64,000 bases of DNA from Roseospirillum parvum. GTDB lineage: Bacteria; Pseudomonadota; Alphaproteobacteria; Rhodospirillales; Rhodospirillaceae. The notes under the pieces were generated by a model, which searched no databases, was not told the DNA's origin, and saw only the letters and a program-made list of their open reading frames with translations. The first letter of the stretch is position 1; each line of letters starts with the position of its first letter. Both the position numbers and the translations under genes were made by a program. The DNA is taken from assembly GCF_900100455.1 (NCBI RefSeq), contig NZ_FNCV01000011.1, forward strand, positions 21,792-85,791. The letters run 5' to 3'. Below are positions 32,498-42,800 of this stretch, in pieces.

Positions 32498-33466
32498 TCA
32501 CCCCAGCGCCGGGTCGAGGAAGGCCCGGGTTTCGCCCGCGCTCCAGCCGGTTTCGCCGGTGATCTGCCACGCCACGGTCCAGGTCGCGCCGTCGTCGGAG
32601 CACAGCACATCGAAGTCTCGGGGCGACTGGTTGGGTGCGTAGGTGCTGCTGTCGCGGGCGGTGAGGGCAACTTCCTCCACTGCCGCCTCGGTCCCGGCCC
32701 CGAAGTCGTACTGGATCCAGCCCAGGCGGTTCTCGTCCGATACCCACATGGAAGTTCCGGCGACGTCGTCGTCAAACGCCAGGTCCGGGGTGTAGCTGGA
32801 GTAATAGCTGTAGGCGCTGGCCGTGCCCGAGCCGGTAAGATCGGCTCCCCCGCTCTCCCCCCGCAGCTCGATCTCGGCCAGGGCAACGCGACCGCCGCTG
32901 CCGGCCGTATCCCGCACGAACAGGCGCCAGTACCGTCGCGCTCCCCAGGGGCTGTCGGTGTGGTCCGGAGGGGTGTAGGCGGGGTCGACGAACAGCCGAA
33001 ACTCGCGGTCTTCCCAGTCGGTGGCGCCGCTGGTGATGCTCCACGCCTCGGTCCAGGTCACGCCGTCGTCGGAGTGGATCACGGTGAACCCGGCCGGCAT
33101 CTGGTCGTAGTGGTCATCCCGGGTCCTCAGCCCGACCGCCCGGATATCCACGGGGGCGGCGAAGTGGTAGCCGATCCAGGACCCCACCCCCTGACCGGCG
33201 GGCGAGGCCCAGATGGTCGGCACCATGGGGGTGTGATCGAAGGCGTTGGCGGCCACATAGCTGGCGCTGTAATTGCCGGAGGAAATGGCCGTGCCGCCCG
33301 AGCACAGGTTGGGGGAATAGGGGCCCGCCCTCAGATCGACCTCGGCCACGGCGGCCGTGCTGTCGCCGTCGGTGGCGTCGATCCGCACGGCCCAATAGGC
33401 GTGGTGCCCGGGGGCGACGACAGCGACTGTTGGCCGCCGACGAAAGTGGGTCAGCTGCCCGCTCAT
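32498..33466 (-). CDS. Tail-tip appendage protein with two discoidin-like (F5/8C) domains
   Basis: 322 aa. Two similar carbohydrate-binding-like repeats can be seen: residues about 28-185 (YWAVRIDATDGDS, WIGYHFAAPVDIRAVGLRTR, GFTVIHSDDGVTW) and 185-322 (YWRLFVRDTAGSGGRVALAE, WIQYDFGAGTEAAVEEVALT, FDVLCSDDGATWTVAWQITG). The surfaces of F5/8C folds bind glycans, so this likely helps receptor binding at the cell surface. Last gene of the tail operon; its start overlaps the upstream stop (TGATGA). Confidence 0.7.
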   Translation of the reverse strand: MSGQLTHFRRRPTVAVVAPGHHAYWAVRIDATDGDSTAAVAEVDLRAGPYSPNLCSGGTAISSGNYSASYVAANAFDHTPMVPTIWASPAGQGVGSWIGYHFAAPVDIRAVGLRTRDDHYDQMPAGFTVIHSDDGVTWTEAWSITSGATDWEDREFRLFVDPAYTPPDHTDSPWGARRYWRLFVRDTAGSGGRVALAEIELRGESGGADLTGSGTASAYSYYSSYTPDLAFDDDVAGTSMWVSDENRLGWIQYDFGAGTEAAVEEVALTARDSSTYAPNQSPRDFDVLCSDDGATWTVAWQITGETGWSAGETRAFLDPALG

Positions 33467-34272
33467 CACAGGGTTCCCTTGATGGTGACGGTCAGATCGG
33501 CCGAGCCGTAAAGGGTGGTCGGGGCGATCAGTGCGACCACGTCGCCGGCGGCGCAAGCGGTGGCGGTCACGCTGGCCGTGCCCGAGGTGGCGCCGTCCGC
33601 GAAGGTGACCGAACCGATGGAGGCCCCGGCGACCTGTACGTCATAGACGTCGTCGCCACCGGACGGTGCGGTGCCGGCCCGGAACACGCTCCCGGCCAGA
33701 TCGGCCGGCAGGTCCGTGGCGTCGGTCAGGGCGACCCGGAAGACGGTCTGGCTGGCACTCGGAGCGCCGTCGAACCAGCCGCCGACCTGCTCCACCACGG
33801 TCGCGAATTCGAGGGCATTGCCGGTGCTGTTGACCATCACCGCCCGACCCGCCGCGTTCGTGTAATCGGTCGGGGTGTCGGTCAGGCCGATGAAGTCACT
33901 TTCGCCGCCACCGCCACCCAGCGAAATCAGGCCATCGGTCGTGCCGTCGGTGTACAGGTGATAGCCGGTGGCCGCCGGGATGGTGACCGTCGTTGCGCCG
34001 ACCGTCACGTTCAAATCGCCGGTGCCGCCGTTGTAAACGCCGCAGGCCCGTTTCTGGGCCGGCAGGGCCAGGTGATAGGTGCCGTCGTTGCCGGTCGTCT
34101 TGACGGTGAAGGCCCCTCGATACTGGGCCGCCGTCAGGGTTGCGTCGGCGGTCGACAGATCGATTTCCAGCAGCTCGGTCATGCCGGCGTCGATCTCGGC
34201 CAGGGCATCGTTGGCGGTGGTCGCCTTGTTGCTCTGGTTGGCGGCGATCTCGGACTGCACGATGTTGCCCAT
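33466..34272 (-). CDS. Phage tail fibre-like protein
   Basis: 268 aa. N-terminal coiled part (VQSEIAANQSNKATTANDAL), then beta-rich and Gly/Thr-rich segments (VYNGGTGDLNVTVGATTVTI, LISLGGGGGESDFIGLTDTP) typical of tail fibres. No signal peptide or enzyme motif. Placed between the host-specificity protein and the discoidin-like protein, so likely part of the receptor-binding tip. Confidence 0.7.
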   Translation of the reverse strand: MGNIVQSEIAANQSNKATTANDALAEIDAGMTELLEIDLSTADATLTAAQYRGAFTVKTTGNDGTYHLALPAQKRACGVYNGGTGDLNVTVGATTVTIPAATGYHLYTDGTTDGLISLGGGGGESDFIGLTDTPTDYTNAAGRAVMVNSTGNALEFATVVEQVGGWFDGAPSASQTVFRVALTDATDLPADLAGSVFRAGTAPSGGDDVYDVQVAGASIGSVTFADGATSGTASVTATACAAGDVVALIAPTTLYGSADLTVTIKGTL

Positions 34273-34277
34273 GAGGC

Positions 34278-37200
34278 TTACTCCAGGTCGATGGTGGCGG
34301 CGGCGGGGAACCCCCGGCCGATGACGGCGGACAGCTGATAGACCACGAACGACAGGCTGGCCGGGATCGCCCCGAAATCGGTCACGATATCGGCCCCGGC
34401 ATAGGTCGCGCTGGCGGTGGTGCTGCTCAGGGTGCGCAGGACGTCGCCCGCTGGCCCATCGAGAACATCGATCTCCCAGGCTTCGGCTTCCTCGTTCAGC
34501 GGCATGGTCTCGGTGCCGTCCTGCCAGGCCCCGCCCATGCGGGTCCGCCGCACCCAGGTCAGCGCGATATCGCCGCCGTCGACGGCGGCGGCCAAATGCA
34601 CGGCGGCGTAGGGCATCAGGTCGCGCCCGATCCTGGTCACGCTTTGGCGGGTGGCATCTTCCAGCAGGGTGCCGATGGTCACGCCGCGCCAGAACCGCTC
34701 GACGCCGATGGTGTCCAGGCTCTGTTTCACCGCCTGCCAGGCCGAGGTGTCGAGCCTCAGGAAGAGGTCACCGGCGGCATGATTGCCAATGGCCCACTCG
34801 GTGCCGCGCTGACCCCGCAGCAGGCCCGACAGGGTGAAGGTGCCGTCGCCGTTGTCGACCACATCGCGATAGCCGATCACCTCGACCTCGCCGTTGGCGG
34901 TGAGGATGGCCGCCGCGTTCGCGCCGTTCAGCATGGCCCGTTGGCTCACGCTTTCCAGGCTGTCGCCGCCGACCGCCATGCGCACGGTCAGGGTGTTGTC
35001 CTCGTCGGTGCTCCAGGGTCGGTCGGTCGACCCCAGGGCGTGGGTGCAGGCGCCCCATGCCACCGCCGCGTCCGACACCGTGACCGCGTCATAGGTGGTG
35101 TCGTCGGCCGACACATAGATGCGGCAGCCGGGCCAATAGGCGTCGTCGCTCCAGGCGCTGGCCCCGATGTAGGCCACGGTCACGTTGCCGCCGCCGTCGT
35201 CGACATCGCGCAGCAGGGGCACGTCCAACACGAACAGGCGGGTCTGGCTCCGGACCTGGATGGTCTGGCTGCGGTTGCCGGCGCCGGCGTCGGCCGTGGC
35301 GTCGCTGTCATAGACGGCGGCGATATGGCGCACCAGGTTCTGTTCGACGGTCAGGTCGGCGCCGACATCGGCATTGGTGATTCGGGTGGCGTAGACCGTG
35401 CCGTCGTCCATCACCGTGTCGGTCAGGTCGGTCGGCGACAGGTGCAGCCAGGCCCACGACAGATGGCGCTTGTATTCCTCGCGCTCGGCCCATTTGGCGT
35501 AGAGAGTCGTTTGGGCGATCTGGATCGCGGTGTCGGCGGTCATCGCGATGGCCAGTTCGACCGTCTCGGCCTCGCTGCTGAACATGGTCTCGTGCGGGTT
35601 GGTCGGACGGGTCCAGCTCTGGCTGTTCTGCTCATAGTCGTTGTCGGGGTCCAGGTAGCTTACCGAGACCGTGCGCGGCAGTTCGATCTCCTGCGTGATG
35701 GTCAGCGACAGGAACTCGCCAGTGTCCTTGTCGACCACCGCCAGGTCGTCCTGGGTGATCCGGGCGGCGACTGCGCTGGTCGCGCGGCGCACGAAGGCAA
35801 TCCGGCCATCCTGCTCGACGGGGTCGAAGAAGTAGGCCGCCCGCAAGGTCTCAAGCGCGGCGCGACCGGTGCTGGGCCGGCCGATCATGTAGCCGGGCAC
35901 GGTGACCGCCGCCAGACCGGTCACATCGAGATCGCCCGCCTCAAGGCCGCAGCGGCCGGCGATGGTGGTGACGATGTCCGCCAAGGTCGCCCCGCCGCCC
36001 TCGGCGCGGTTGAACCACACACGTGCGATCCGGTCGTGCAGCGCCGCCCCGGCGTGATAGAGCACGCTGTGATAGAGGCCGTCCCAGACCTGGAGGGTAT
36101 AAACCCCGTCCCAGTCCCAATCGGGCACCTCGACAGGCCGGCGAAAGAGCTGTGAGCCGTCGGAGAGATCGAGCATGACGGCCATTGCCGAGCCCGTCAC
36201 AAATCCCATCGCCGACCCGACGATGCGGTTTTGGTCGGCGACACAATGGCTGACGAAAGGCGCGTCGTCGTCGTGCCGGGCAATCCAGCGGACGGCGCCG
36301 GTGGTGGCGTCGACCTTGAACGTGCAATGGGCATTGGTGCCGACGACCTGCAAAATCAGGCCGTCATCGCTGGCGTCGTAGCCGAAAATCTGGTGGCTGC
36401 CCGTCGACTCGCCGATCAGATCGGCCAGCCCGTAGGCGGCCCAATCCGTTTCCAGGGTGATGCCGAACGTCTCCTCAAGGTCGGGATCGTAGAGCGCTCC
36501 GGCCTCGATGGCCAGGCGGTGCAGGACCAGACTTCCGCCGTTGGCCGAGCAAATATAGGCATGGGCCGTCGAACCCACCGCACCGCCAACGGCGTTGCCC
36601 AGGTTGTTGGACACCGCCTCGGCCCACAGGCATTTCGCGGTGCGTCCGCGCCAGACCGCGCAGCCGCTGTAATAGGTGGGCAGGCCGACCACGAACACCT
36701 GGCCGTCGCTGGTCTCAACCTGGCAGGCCGGGGCGATATAGTCTGTGTCGATCTCGCTGTCGTTGATGGCCAGTAGCTTCATGGAATCGGGATCGATACA
36801 GCGCAGATCCTGATAGCCGATCCAGCCGCCGGAATAGATCAGGCCATCGCGTTGGCCGACCCACAGCCCTCCGACGTTGGTCCCGATCCCATCGGTGGTA
36901 AACGCCGCGACGGCCGCCTGGGATGCATAGGAAAATCGGGTGAGACCGCTGTAGAAATGGCCTCGGGTCCAATCGACGAACAACTGGGTGCGGGTGATCG
37001 CCGCCGACCCATCCTCCACGGCGACCAGGTTGAGGGTGTCGCCGGCATAGGTCAGGGTCGCGGTGATGTTGGGGATGCGGTTGCCAAAATTGGCCAGCGG
37101 CAGCCGCTCGAAGACCACGTAAACCTCGCCGCGATAGGCCGGGCAGTCGTCGTTGCCCACGTCGGCCTCGATCAGGCTGTCGGGCAACTGGGTCTCGGAG

Positions 37201-37670
37201 CCGGGATGGAAGCGGCACTTGAGGCCGCCGACATCGGTCACCGCCCCGGTCCCGGTGGCGTCGTAGATCAGCTTGCCATCGGCATAGATTTGCAACAGCG
37301 CGTCGGCCGGCCCCTCGCCGAAGCCGACGGCGAAACTGCAATAGTACTCGTAGTTGACGGTGGTCACGCCGCCACCGCCGCCGCCCTTGCCGCCACCGTC
37401 GCGGCTTTCGGTCCGGACCTCTTCGATGTCCTGCGACCAGATGATGTTGCCGCCCATGCGGATGGTGCCGAACCCCCATTTGCGATAGGCGCCGTAGGCC
37501 GATGTGGTGACCGCGAGGTCGGCCAGCCGCTGGCCTTCCACCGTGCTGGATTTCGACGACGAGAACAGGGCCGAGCCGATGAAGGCGCCCACCGTCCAGC
37601 CGATGGACCACCCCAGGCCCATGGCCGAACTGGCCCCGGCGCCGACGGCGGCGATGGCAAGGGTGGCCAT
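34278..37670 (-). CDS. Tail-tip host-specificity (baseplate hub) protein, GTA/rcc01698-like
   Basis: 1130 aa. N-terminal Ala/Gly hydrophobic stretch (AIAAVGAGASSAMGLGWSIG) then LADLAVTTSAYGAYRKWGFG and SFAVGFGEGPADALLQIYAD, which are typical of lambda J/GTA hub proteins. A beta-propeller-like middle (DGQVFVVGLPTYYSGCAVWR) and a C-terminal phage-tail attachment region (IAFVRRATSAVAARITQDDL; VGADLTVEQNLVRHIAAVYD) follow. It binds the receptor end of the tail. Downstream of NlpC/P60 protein, exactly the GTA order (gp12-gp13-gp14-gp15). Confidence 0.85.
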   Translation of the reverse strand: MATLAIAAVGAGASSAMGLGWSIGWTVGAFIGSALFSSSKSSTVEGQRLADLAVTTSAYGAYRKWGFGTIRMGGNIIWSQDIEEVRTESRDGGGKGGGGGGVTTVNYEYYCSFAVGFGEGPADALLQIYADGKLIYDATGTGAVTDVGGLKCRFHPGSETQLPDSLIEADVGNDDCPAYRGEVYVVFERLPLANFGNRIPNITATLTYAGDTLNLVAVEDGSAAITRTQLFVDWTRGHFYSGLTRFSYASQAAVAAFTTDGIGTNVGGLWVGQRDGLIYSGGWIGYQDLRCIDPDSMKLLAINDSEIDTDYIAPACQVETSDGQVFVVGLPTYYSGCAVWRGRTAKCLWAEAVSNNLGNAVGGAVGSTAHAYICSANGGSLVLHRLAIEAGALYDPDLEETFGITLETDWAAYGLADLIGESTGSHQIFGYDASDDGLILQVVGTNAHCTFKVDATTGAVRWIARHDDDAPFVSHCVADQNRIVGSAMGFVTGSAMAVMLDLSDGSQLFRRPVEVPDWDWDGVYTLQVWDGLYHSVLYHAGAALHDRIARVWFNRAEGGGATLADIVTTIAGRCGLEAGDLDVTGLAAVTVPGYMIGRPSTGRAALETLRAAYFFDPVEQDGRIAFVRRATSAVAARITQDDLAVVDKDTGEFLSLTITQEIELPRTVSVSYLDPDNDYEQNSQSWTRPTNPHETMFSSEAETVELAIAMTADTAIQIAQTTLYAKWAEREEYKRHLSWAWLHLSPTDLTDTVMDDGTVYATRITNADVGADLTVEQNLVRHIAAVYDSDATADAGAGNRSQTIQVRSQTRLFVLDVPLLRDVDDGGGNVTVAYIGASAWSDDAYWPGCRIYVSADDTTYDAVTVSDAAVAWGACTHALGSTDRPWSTDEDNTLTVRMAVGGDSLESVSQRAMLNGANAAAILTANGEVEVIGYRDVVDNGDGTFTLSGLLRGQRGTEWAIGNHAAGDLFLRLDTSAWQAVKQSLDTIGVERFWRGVTIGTLLEDATRQSVTRIGRDLMPYAAVHLAAAVDGGDIALTWVRRTRMGGAWQDGTETMPLNEEAEAWEIDVLDGPAGDVLRTLSSTTASATYAGADIVTDFGAIPASLSFVVYQLSAVIGRGFPAAATIDLE

Positions 37671-37673
37671 GGG

Positions 37674-38156
37674 TCAGCCCTCCCCGTCCTGCTGGGCCAA
37701 GTGCTGTTGGGCCAAGTGCTGCCACCTGAAGGCGAACTTGCTTTTCTCCCACCATTCGCCGTCCCAGGGGTCCTCGACCACCATGCGCCGGCGGGCCAGT
37801 GCGTGAACCAGATAGAGCCGGCCGTGACGGAGCGTCAGAATGCCCATGTGGCTGACGGCCGAGCCGCCCTCGGCGAGGGCCACCACGTCGCCGCGCCGCG
37901 CCGCGCCGATGTTGCGCAGCTCGACCAGTTGCGCCCGCAACGGCCGCAGCAGAGTGTCGCCCAGCGGCCGGCGGCCGTAGCCGGTTTCGTCGACGTAGGG
38001 CAGGCCCAGGGCGTGGGCGACCATCACCACCAGGCCGGCGCAGTCTACATGGGTCGGGCCACGGCCCTGGTGGCGCCACGGGTGGCCCAGCCATTGGCGG
38101 GCCTCGGCCTCGATCAGCGCGGGGGTGATGGTGGAGACAGGATGATCAGTTGGCAT
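37674..38156 (-). CDS. Tail-associated NlpC/P60 peptidase
   Basis: 160 aa. Active-site pattern: C39 in THVDCAGLVVMV, H103 in SHMGIL and H118 in LYLVHAL, as in phage tail cysteine peptidases (GTA gp14-like). It should cut peptidoglycan peptide stems during DNA entry. The C-terminal end carries a duplicated HLAQQ produced by a 15-bp tandem repeat. The stop lies 4 bases before the hub gene start. Confidence 0.88.
   Translation of the reverse strand: MPTDHPVSTITPALIEAEARQWLGHPWRHQGRGPTHVDCAGLVVMVAHALGLPYVDETGYGRRPLGDTLLRPLRAQLVELRNIGAARRGDVVALAEGGSAVSHMGILTLRHGRLYLVHALARRRMVVEDPWDGEWWEKSKFAFRWQHLAQQHLAQQDGEG
37692..37721. repeat. 15-bp tandem duplication inside the NlpC/P60 gene
   Basis: (C/T)TGGGCCAAGTGCTG occurs twice (37692-37706 and 37707-37721), encoding HLAQQHLAQQ at the protein C-terminus. 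In-frame slippage product; likely tolerated because it lies outside the fold. Confidence 0.85.
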
Positions 38157-39198
38157 CGGGATAGCTCATGGCCTGGTCGATGCCCGGCAGGTCCGGGAAC
38201 CCCCGGAAATTGATGACGTTGGCGAACTTGTCGCGGCAGACCGCCCGGGTCTTGGCACAGCCGGGATAGAGGGTCGCGGTGTCGCCCTCGGCGATCTCCA
38301 GCTTGGCCGGAAGCCACAGGGCCAGGGTGCTGGCGCCGTCCCAGCTCTTCACCTCCTGGGCGTAGCCGGCGTTGGCGCCGGTCAGCCACATCAGCACCCC
38401 ATAGTCGTACCAGCTCGAATCGGCGGCCGCCCGGCTGTCGGCCACGTCGAAAATGACGTCGATGGCCATCTGCGTCGGGTCGGCATCGACGGTGATCGTC
38501 CGCGCCCAGGCCTCGGCCGCGATCAGGGTTGCCGTGCCGTCGACGGTTTCGGCCTCCAGGGTGGAATCGTACTCGGGGGCCTCGCCTTCGACCGCCGTGG
38601 TGCCGGCCACGATGACCACGAACTGACGGCCGGGGATGCCGGCGACGCTGTAGATGTCGCCCTCGTTCACCTCCAACTCGCGGGTGATCGCCGCCGGGCT
38701 CAGGTCGATCTGGCAGCGCCGATCACCCAGGTCGGCCTTGCATCCGGGGCCATAGACCTCGCCGATTGACTGGCTCAAGGGCTGCATCATGCCGCGCAGC
38801 TCGGTGGTGAACACGTCCACCCCATGACCGGCCGCCAGCTCGCCCAGGGTGCCTCGGCGCAGGAACAGCTTGCCCATCGATGGATCGGCCCAGTTGACCA
38901 CGTAGAGGCGGATTTCGGCGGCGTCGAACAGACCGGCCCGCACGTCGTCGGCGGCGATGCTGTCGTCGGTCATCGGCGCCGTCACTTCCAGGTTATCGAC
39001 CGCGAAACTGCCCTCGTCGCTGACCGCCGTACGCTCGTAGGCGACCGCCCTATAGGTCACGTCGTCAATCACCAGGTCCTGATCGTGGTCGGTGAAGGTG
39101 AAGAGCGCGCCGTCCTTGCGCTCAATCTCCCAACAGCAGGCCAGGGTCACGACGGCGCCGGAACGATGGGCGAAGAAGGCGGCGGTGTCGGTCTTCAC
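38146..39198 (-). CDS. DUF2163 tail-tip protein (GTA gp13-like)
   Basis: 350 aa from GTG 39198, which overlaps the DUF2460 stop (GTGA). FFAHRSGAVVTLACCWEIER, FTFTDHDQDLVIDDVTYRAV, SFAVDNLEVTAPMTDDSIAA and the Cys-rich YGPGCKADLGDRRCQIDLSP and LYPGCAKTRAVCRDKFANVI match this tail family. Distal tail subunit that links tube and hub. Confidence 0.9.
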   Translation of the reverse strand: MKTDTAAFFAHRSGAVVTLACCWEIERKDGALFTFTDHDQDLVIDDVTYRAVAYERTAVSDEGSFAVDNLEVTAPMTDDSIAADDVRAGLFDAAEIRLYVVNWADPSMGKLFLRRGTLGELAAGHGVDVFTTELRGMMQPLSQSIGEVYGPGCKADLGDRRCQIDLSPAAITRELEVNEGDIYSVAGIPGRQFVVIVAGTTAVEGEAPEYDSTLEAETVDGTATLIAAEAWARTITVDADPTQMAIDVIFDVADSRAAADSSWYDYGVLMWLTGANAGYAQEVKSWDGASTLALWLPAKLEIAEGDTATLYPGCAKTRAVCRDKFANVINFRGFPDLPGIDQAMSYPDAN

Positions 39199-39827
39199 GA
39201 CAGATCCTCCAACTCTTCCTTGATCTCGATCAGCTCGATATCGGGAATGCTCTCCAGGTTCGCGGTGCGCACGTTGATCGGCAGGCTGTCGTCGGAAAAG
39301 CGCACCGGCACGTCGAACTCGGCAACCAGGCCGATCACCACGTCGGCCGCCGGTGCCGTGGTGAAGGTGACGACGCCGGTATCGACATCGACGCTCACCC
39401 CACTGGAAACCTCGACACCGTCCTTGAAGACGCTGACCGTGCCATCGACCAGACGGGTGATCGGTCGGGCGCGGCTGCTGGCCCCGGCCGTATAGATTTT
39501 CACGGCCTGAAACTTCGTGGTCGCCCCGTCGCCGGTGGCGATCTGCTGGGGCGTGCCCGCCGCGCCGATCTCGTAATCCGACCAATCCTTGAAGCGGAAG
39601 CCCAAGGCGGCGCCGGCGGCGGCGTGATGCAGGGACTTGATGGTGGCCAGATCGTCCCGCCGATGAATCCCGTAGGCGATGTTCCAGGTGCCGCGCGACC
39701 GACTCCACCGGATGTTCCGGGACTCCTTGCCACTGGCCCCGACCCAGATATCCGTCTTGTAGCCGGCCCCGCCCTCGGACCCCTGTTCGATGTGGATTGG
39801 CAGCCGGGTGTCGATGAACGCGACCAT
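39195..39827 (-). CDS. DUF2460 tail-tip protein (GTA gp12-like)
   Basis: 210 aa. FIDTRLPIHIEQGSEGGAGY, RGTWNIAYGIHRRDDLATIK, FRFKDWSDYEIGAAGTPQQI and VTFTTAPAADVVIGLVAEFD identify the family, which forms the distal tail ring. Starts at the tape measure stop and ends overlapping the next gene. Confidence 0.92.
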   Translation of the reverse strand: MVAFIDTRLPIHIEQGSEGGAGYKTDIWVGASGKESRNIRWSRSRGTWNIAYGIHRRDDLATIKSLHHAAAGAALGFRFKDWSDYEIGAAGTPQQIATGDGATTKFQAVKIYTAGASSRARPITRLVDGTVSVFKDGVEVSSGVSVDVDTGVVTFTTAPAADVVIGLVAEFDVPVRFSDDSLPINVRTANLESIPDIELIEIKEELEDLS

Positions 39828-42800
39828 CAGCCGTTCCTCCGCATCTGCCGATTGAGCGACCGGCCGGCCGAGGTCGCCACCTGGCGCTGGCTGCGGCGGA
39901 AGCTGTCGGCGTCCGGGGTGCTGATGTACTGGTTCACGGTGGGGCGAATGGGTGCGGTGACGTGGCCGACTTCATGGCCGAAGGTCGCCGCCCGCTGCGC
40001 CGGGGTGCGCACGTGGATGCTTTCGCCCGGGGTGGTGCGGATGGCGACCACCTTGCTGTCGGTGCCGCCCCGCCCGCCGACCACCATGTCGGCCCCGGTG
40101 GCGGCGCCGAACAGGCCCGAGAACAGATCGCCGACCCCGGAGAACAGCCCGGACAGATCCAGGCCGCCATCGGCGCCGGTGGCCCCCAGGGCCTCCAGCC
40201 CCTGCATGGCCATGGTGCGGATGGCCAGGCGGGTGATGTCGGCCAGCATGGAATCAATCAGGTCGCTGAAATCCGCCTCGCCGGTGGTGATGAAATCGAC
40301 CAGGGCGTCTTCCATGTTGTTGTAGGCGTTGACCACCGCGTCCTCGGCGACGCTGGCGGTGTCCTCGATGGTCTGCTGTACCCGCAGCCAGCCGCGCTCG
40401 AACCCACTCGCCGCATCGGTGGCGTAGGCCAGCATTTCCAGGCGCAGGTCGCGGGCCTTGGCGGCGTACTGCTCGGCCGAGATCGCCCCGGCGTCGAGCA
40501 GGGCGGCCAGATCGGCCATCGACTGACGGTAGCTGTCGGCCGGCCCGGTGATGCCGTCGAGCAGGGCGGCCTGACGCTGAAGGGCCTCGGCCTGACGCTC
40601 CAGTTCGCCGGCCACGGCGGCATTGGCCCGCAGTTCGGCCTCGCGGCGGGCCAGGATGGCGTCCACATCCTTCAACCCGGCGGCCTCCAGTTCGCGGCGC
40701 AGTTCGAGCAGGCGCAACTGGATTTGCAACTCGCCCGTTTCGTCGCCGGCGTAGCGGGCCCGGAGGGCCAGTTCCTCGGTTTCGGCGGCCAGCCGGGCGG
40801 CCTGGCGGTCGACCACCCGGCGCGCCTCCAGGGCCTGGGTGCCGGCCTCGATGGCCCGCACCTGCTCTTCCAGGGCGGCGACCAGGGCGGCGGCGTCCGT
40901 CACCCCGGCCGCTTCCAGCTCGCGGCGCATCCTCAGCAGGCGCAGTTGCACCTCAAGTTCGCCGCTTTCGTCGCCGGCGTGGCGCACCCTGAGGGCCAAT
41001 TCCTCGGCCTCGGCGGCCAACCCGGCGCGCAGGTCGGCCCGCGCCTCGCGGGCCTGGCGGGCCGCCGTGTCCACCTCCCGGGCGGTCTTGGCGACGGCGG
41101 CGGCGTATTCCCGTTCCACCCCGGCGCGCAGGTCGGCCGCCCGGGCCTCGGACAGCCCCAGGGCGACGGCCCGCTCGACCAGGGCCAGGGACTGGCGGCG
41201 CACGGTGGCCGCCCGTTCCTCCGTGGTGGCCACCCGCCGGGCCAGGTCGAGCAACTGGCCGGTGGTCTCGACGCGGGCCAGGCGGGCTTCCACGTCGCCG
41301 GCCGGGATGCCACTGTCCCGGGCCAGTTCGGCCGCCTCCTGGCGGCGGACCGAGGTGTCGAGAAACTGTTCGACCCCGCCCAGGTCGCCGCCGGCGGAAT
41401 AGAGGTCCAGCGCCGCGCGCATCCGCGACACCTCGACGTTCAGGCCCTGGAGGCGTTCCCGGGCCCGGTCGCTGACCGTGCCCACCCGGTCGACTTCCCG
41501 GCTCGCCTCCTGGCCGGCCTCGGCGATGCCGAGCAGGGCTTCCTCGGCCGGGGTCAAGGCCTCGCCGTTGGCCCGCTTCAGCTGCGCCGCCGCCCGGGCG
41601 ACGGCGGTCTCGGCGGCGCCGTAGGCGGCCGCCGCCTCGATCACCTGATCGGTGGTGTCCTTCCATTCGGGCGCCGCGTCGCCCAGGGCGCGCAGACCGT
41701 CGGCCAGGGCATCGACCTCGATCCGCCCGGCCTCCCACTCGGCCATCAGGTCGCGGAAGGTGTGGGTGGCGTCCTTCCAGGGCAGGGCAAACACGCCGTC
41801 GTCGGCGTGGCGCAGCAGTTGGCGCTGGAAGGCCAGGGCGTCCTCGGCCTGGGCCAGGCTTTCCTCGGCCAGCCGGCGGGCGTTCTGCCAGGCGGCGCCG
41901 GTCTGCGCCTGGATCGCCTCGGTGGTTTCGCTCACCGCGCCGCGCGCCTGCCGCTGGGCGTCCTCGAACGCCTCGACCGCCGCCGTGTGGGCCCGGGTGG
42001 CCTGTTCGGCGGCGGTCTGCTGGGTGGCCAGCCAGCCGATGGCCACCGTCGCCCCGGTCACCGCCACCCCCAGCGGCCCGCCGAGCAGCCCGACCACGCC
42101 GCCCAGCGCCGCCCGGGCTCCGGTCAGGGCGCGGGTGGCGACGCTCAGGCGGCCGGTGGCGGTGGCCCCGGACAGCAGCACCGCCGCCAGCCGGCGTTCC
42201 GAGGCGGCGACCTGGGCGTTGACGGCCACCAGACGCTGACGGTCGGGCAGGAAGGCGCCGCGCAGGGCCGCCTGCTCGGCCAGCAGGGCCTCGTGTTCCT
42301 GCTTGATGGCGCGGGCGTTGCGCAGCCAGCCGCCGGCGCTGCCGGCCAGGGCGGCGGTCAGCCGGCCGCCGAGGGCGGCACCGGCCACCCCGGCGGTCAC
42401 CGCCACCGCCTCGAGGACGGCGCGCACGGCCTCGCCGTTGTCGGCCACCGCCTGCAGGGCCTCGGCCGCCCCCGCCGTCAGCCCCAGGTCGGTGTCCATC
42501 TCGCCGATCTGCTGGCTCAGGGTCTTGCCCGCCGCCTGACGGGCCCGCAACAGCAGCAGGGGTATCTGCTCGAACTGCGCGTTGACCTTTTCGCTTTGCG
42601 ACAGCAGGGCCTCGAAAACGTCCTCCGACAGCACCTGGCCGTCGAGCACCATTTGCCTGAGGCGGCCGGTGGAGACACCCAGGCCCTCGGCGATGGCCAC
42701 GCCGACCGCCGGGATGTTCTCCATCACCGAGTTGAACTCCTCGGCCCGCATCACCCCACTGGTCAGCGCCTGGCTGAACTGCATGCCGCCGGCCTTCAGG

